Assembly: GCA_031258915.1 (NCBI GenBank)
Contig: JAIRMD010000260.1
Location: 1-5,452, forward strand
Reading direction: 5' to 3'
Source: Prevotellaceae bacterium
Lineage (GTDB): Bacteria; Bacteroidota; Bacteroidia; Bacteroidales; UBA932
DNA: 5,452 nt
This document shows positions 5,446 through 5,452 of this stretch, piece by piece. A program made the translations under genes and the position numbers. Numbering within the stretch: position 1 is the first letter of the stretch; every line of letters begins with the position of its first letter. A model generated the notes under the pieces. The model was not told the origin of the DNA. It worked only from the letters and a program-made list of their open reading frames with translations, and did no database searches.

Positions 5446-5452
5446 AAAAAAA

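Noticed and set aside
5446..5452. T run directly before the phosphorylase start codon (A run on the plus strand) as the tail of a terminator like the one at 3086-3115
   Set aside because: Only seven bases are visible before the window ends, so no stem can be seen.

Overview
The window most likely comes from a member of the Bacteroidota, probably Bacteroidales. Three things point there. It carries a paired HU-CCDC81 domain protein with a C-terminal SPOR domain, an architecture typical of that phylum. Start codons lack Shine-Dalgarno sequences and mostly follow A/T-rich leaders. One Bacteroidetes-type -7 box (TAnnTTTG) precedes the HU/SPOR gene. The genus cannot be settled from sequence alone. 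No rRNA, tRNA, CRISPR array, insertion sequence or integrase was seen.

Layout, left to right. (1) The 3' end of a plus-strand gene encodes a PD-(D/E)XK nuclease-like domain, probably the tail of an AAA-ATPase-like protein (1-276). (2) Tail-to-tail with it, three bases away, is a minus-strand periplasmic binding protein of the iron-siderophore/cobalamin type (280-1401), with no permease or ATPase gene in view. (3) A 180-base AT-rich divergent intergenic region follows. It holds a 10-base A tract in front of the binding-protein gene, a candidate -7 box and two palindromes. (4) The HU-CCDC81/transmembrane/SPOR gene runs 1582-3012. (5) A 104-base spacer holds a degenerate TAAryCr heptamer array and a strong intrinsic terminator. 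(6) A YgjP/DUF45 metallohydrolase gene is best started at 3117, directly after the terminator, rather than at the longer ATG at 3063. (7) A two-gene minus-strand unit closes the window: uridine phosphorylase-like (4573-5445) followed two bases later by a SirB1-like transglutaminase-fold protein (3698-4570), whose stop overlaps the metallohydrolase stop.

The genes do not form one pathway; this looks like an ordinary chromosomal region with short transcription units. The most interesting points are the HU/SPOR protein, which could physically link a cytoplasmic nucleic-acid-binding-type fold to septal peptidoglycan; the SirB1-like protein, which keeps its Cys but appears to lack the His and Asp of the catalytic triad and carries a small in-frame tandem duplication nearby; the terminator that decides the metallohydrolase start; and heptamer repeats that occur both between genes and inside the phosphorylase gene. 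I found no convincing new multi-gene system.
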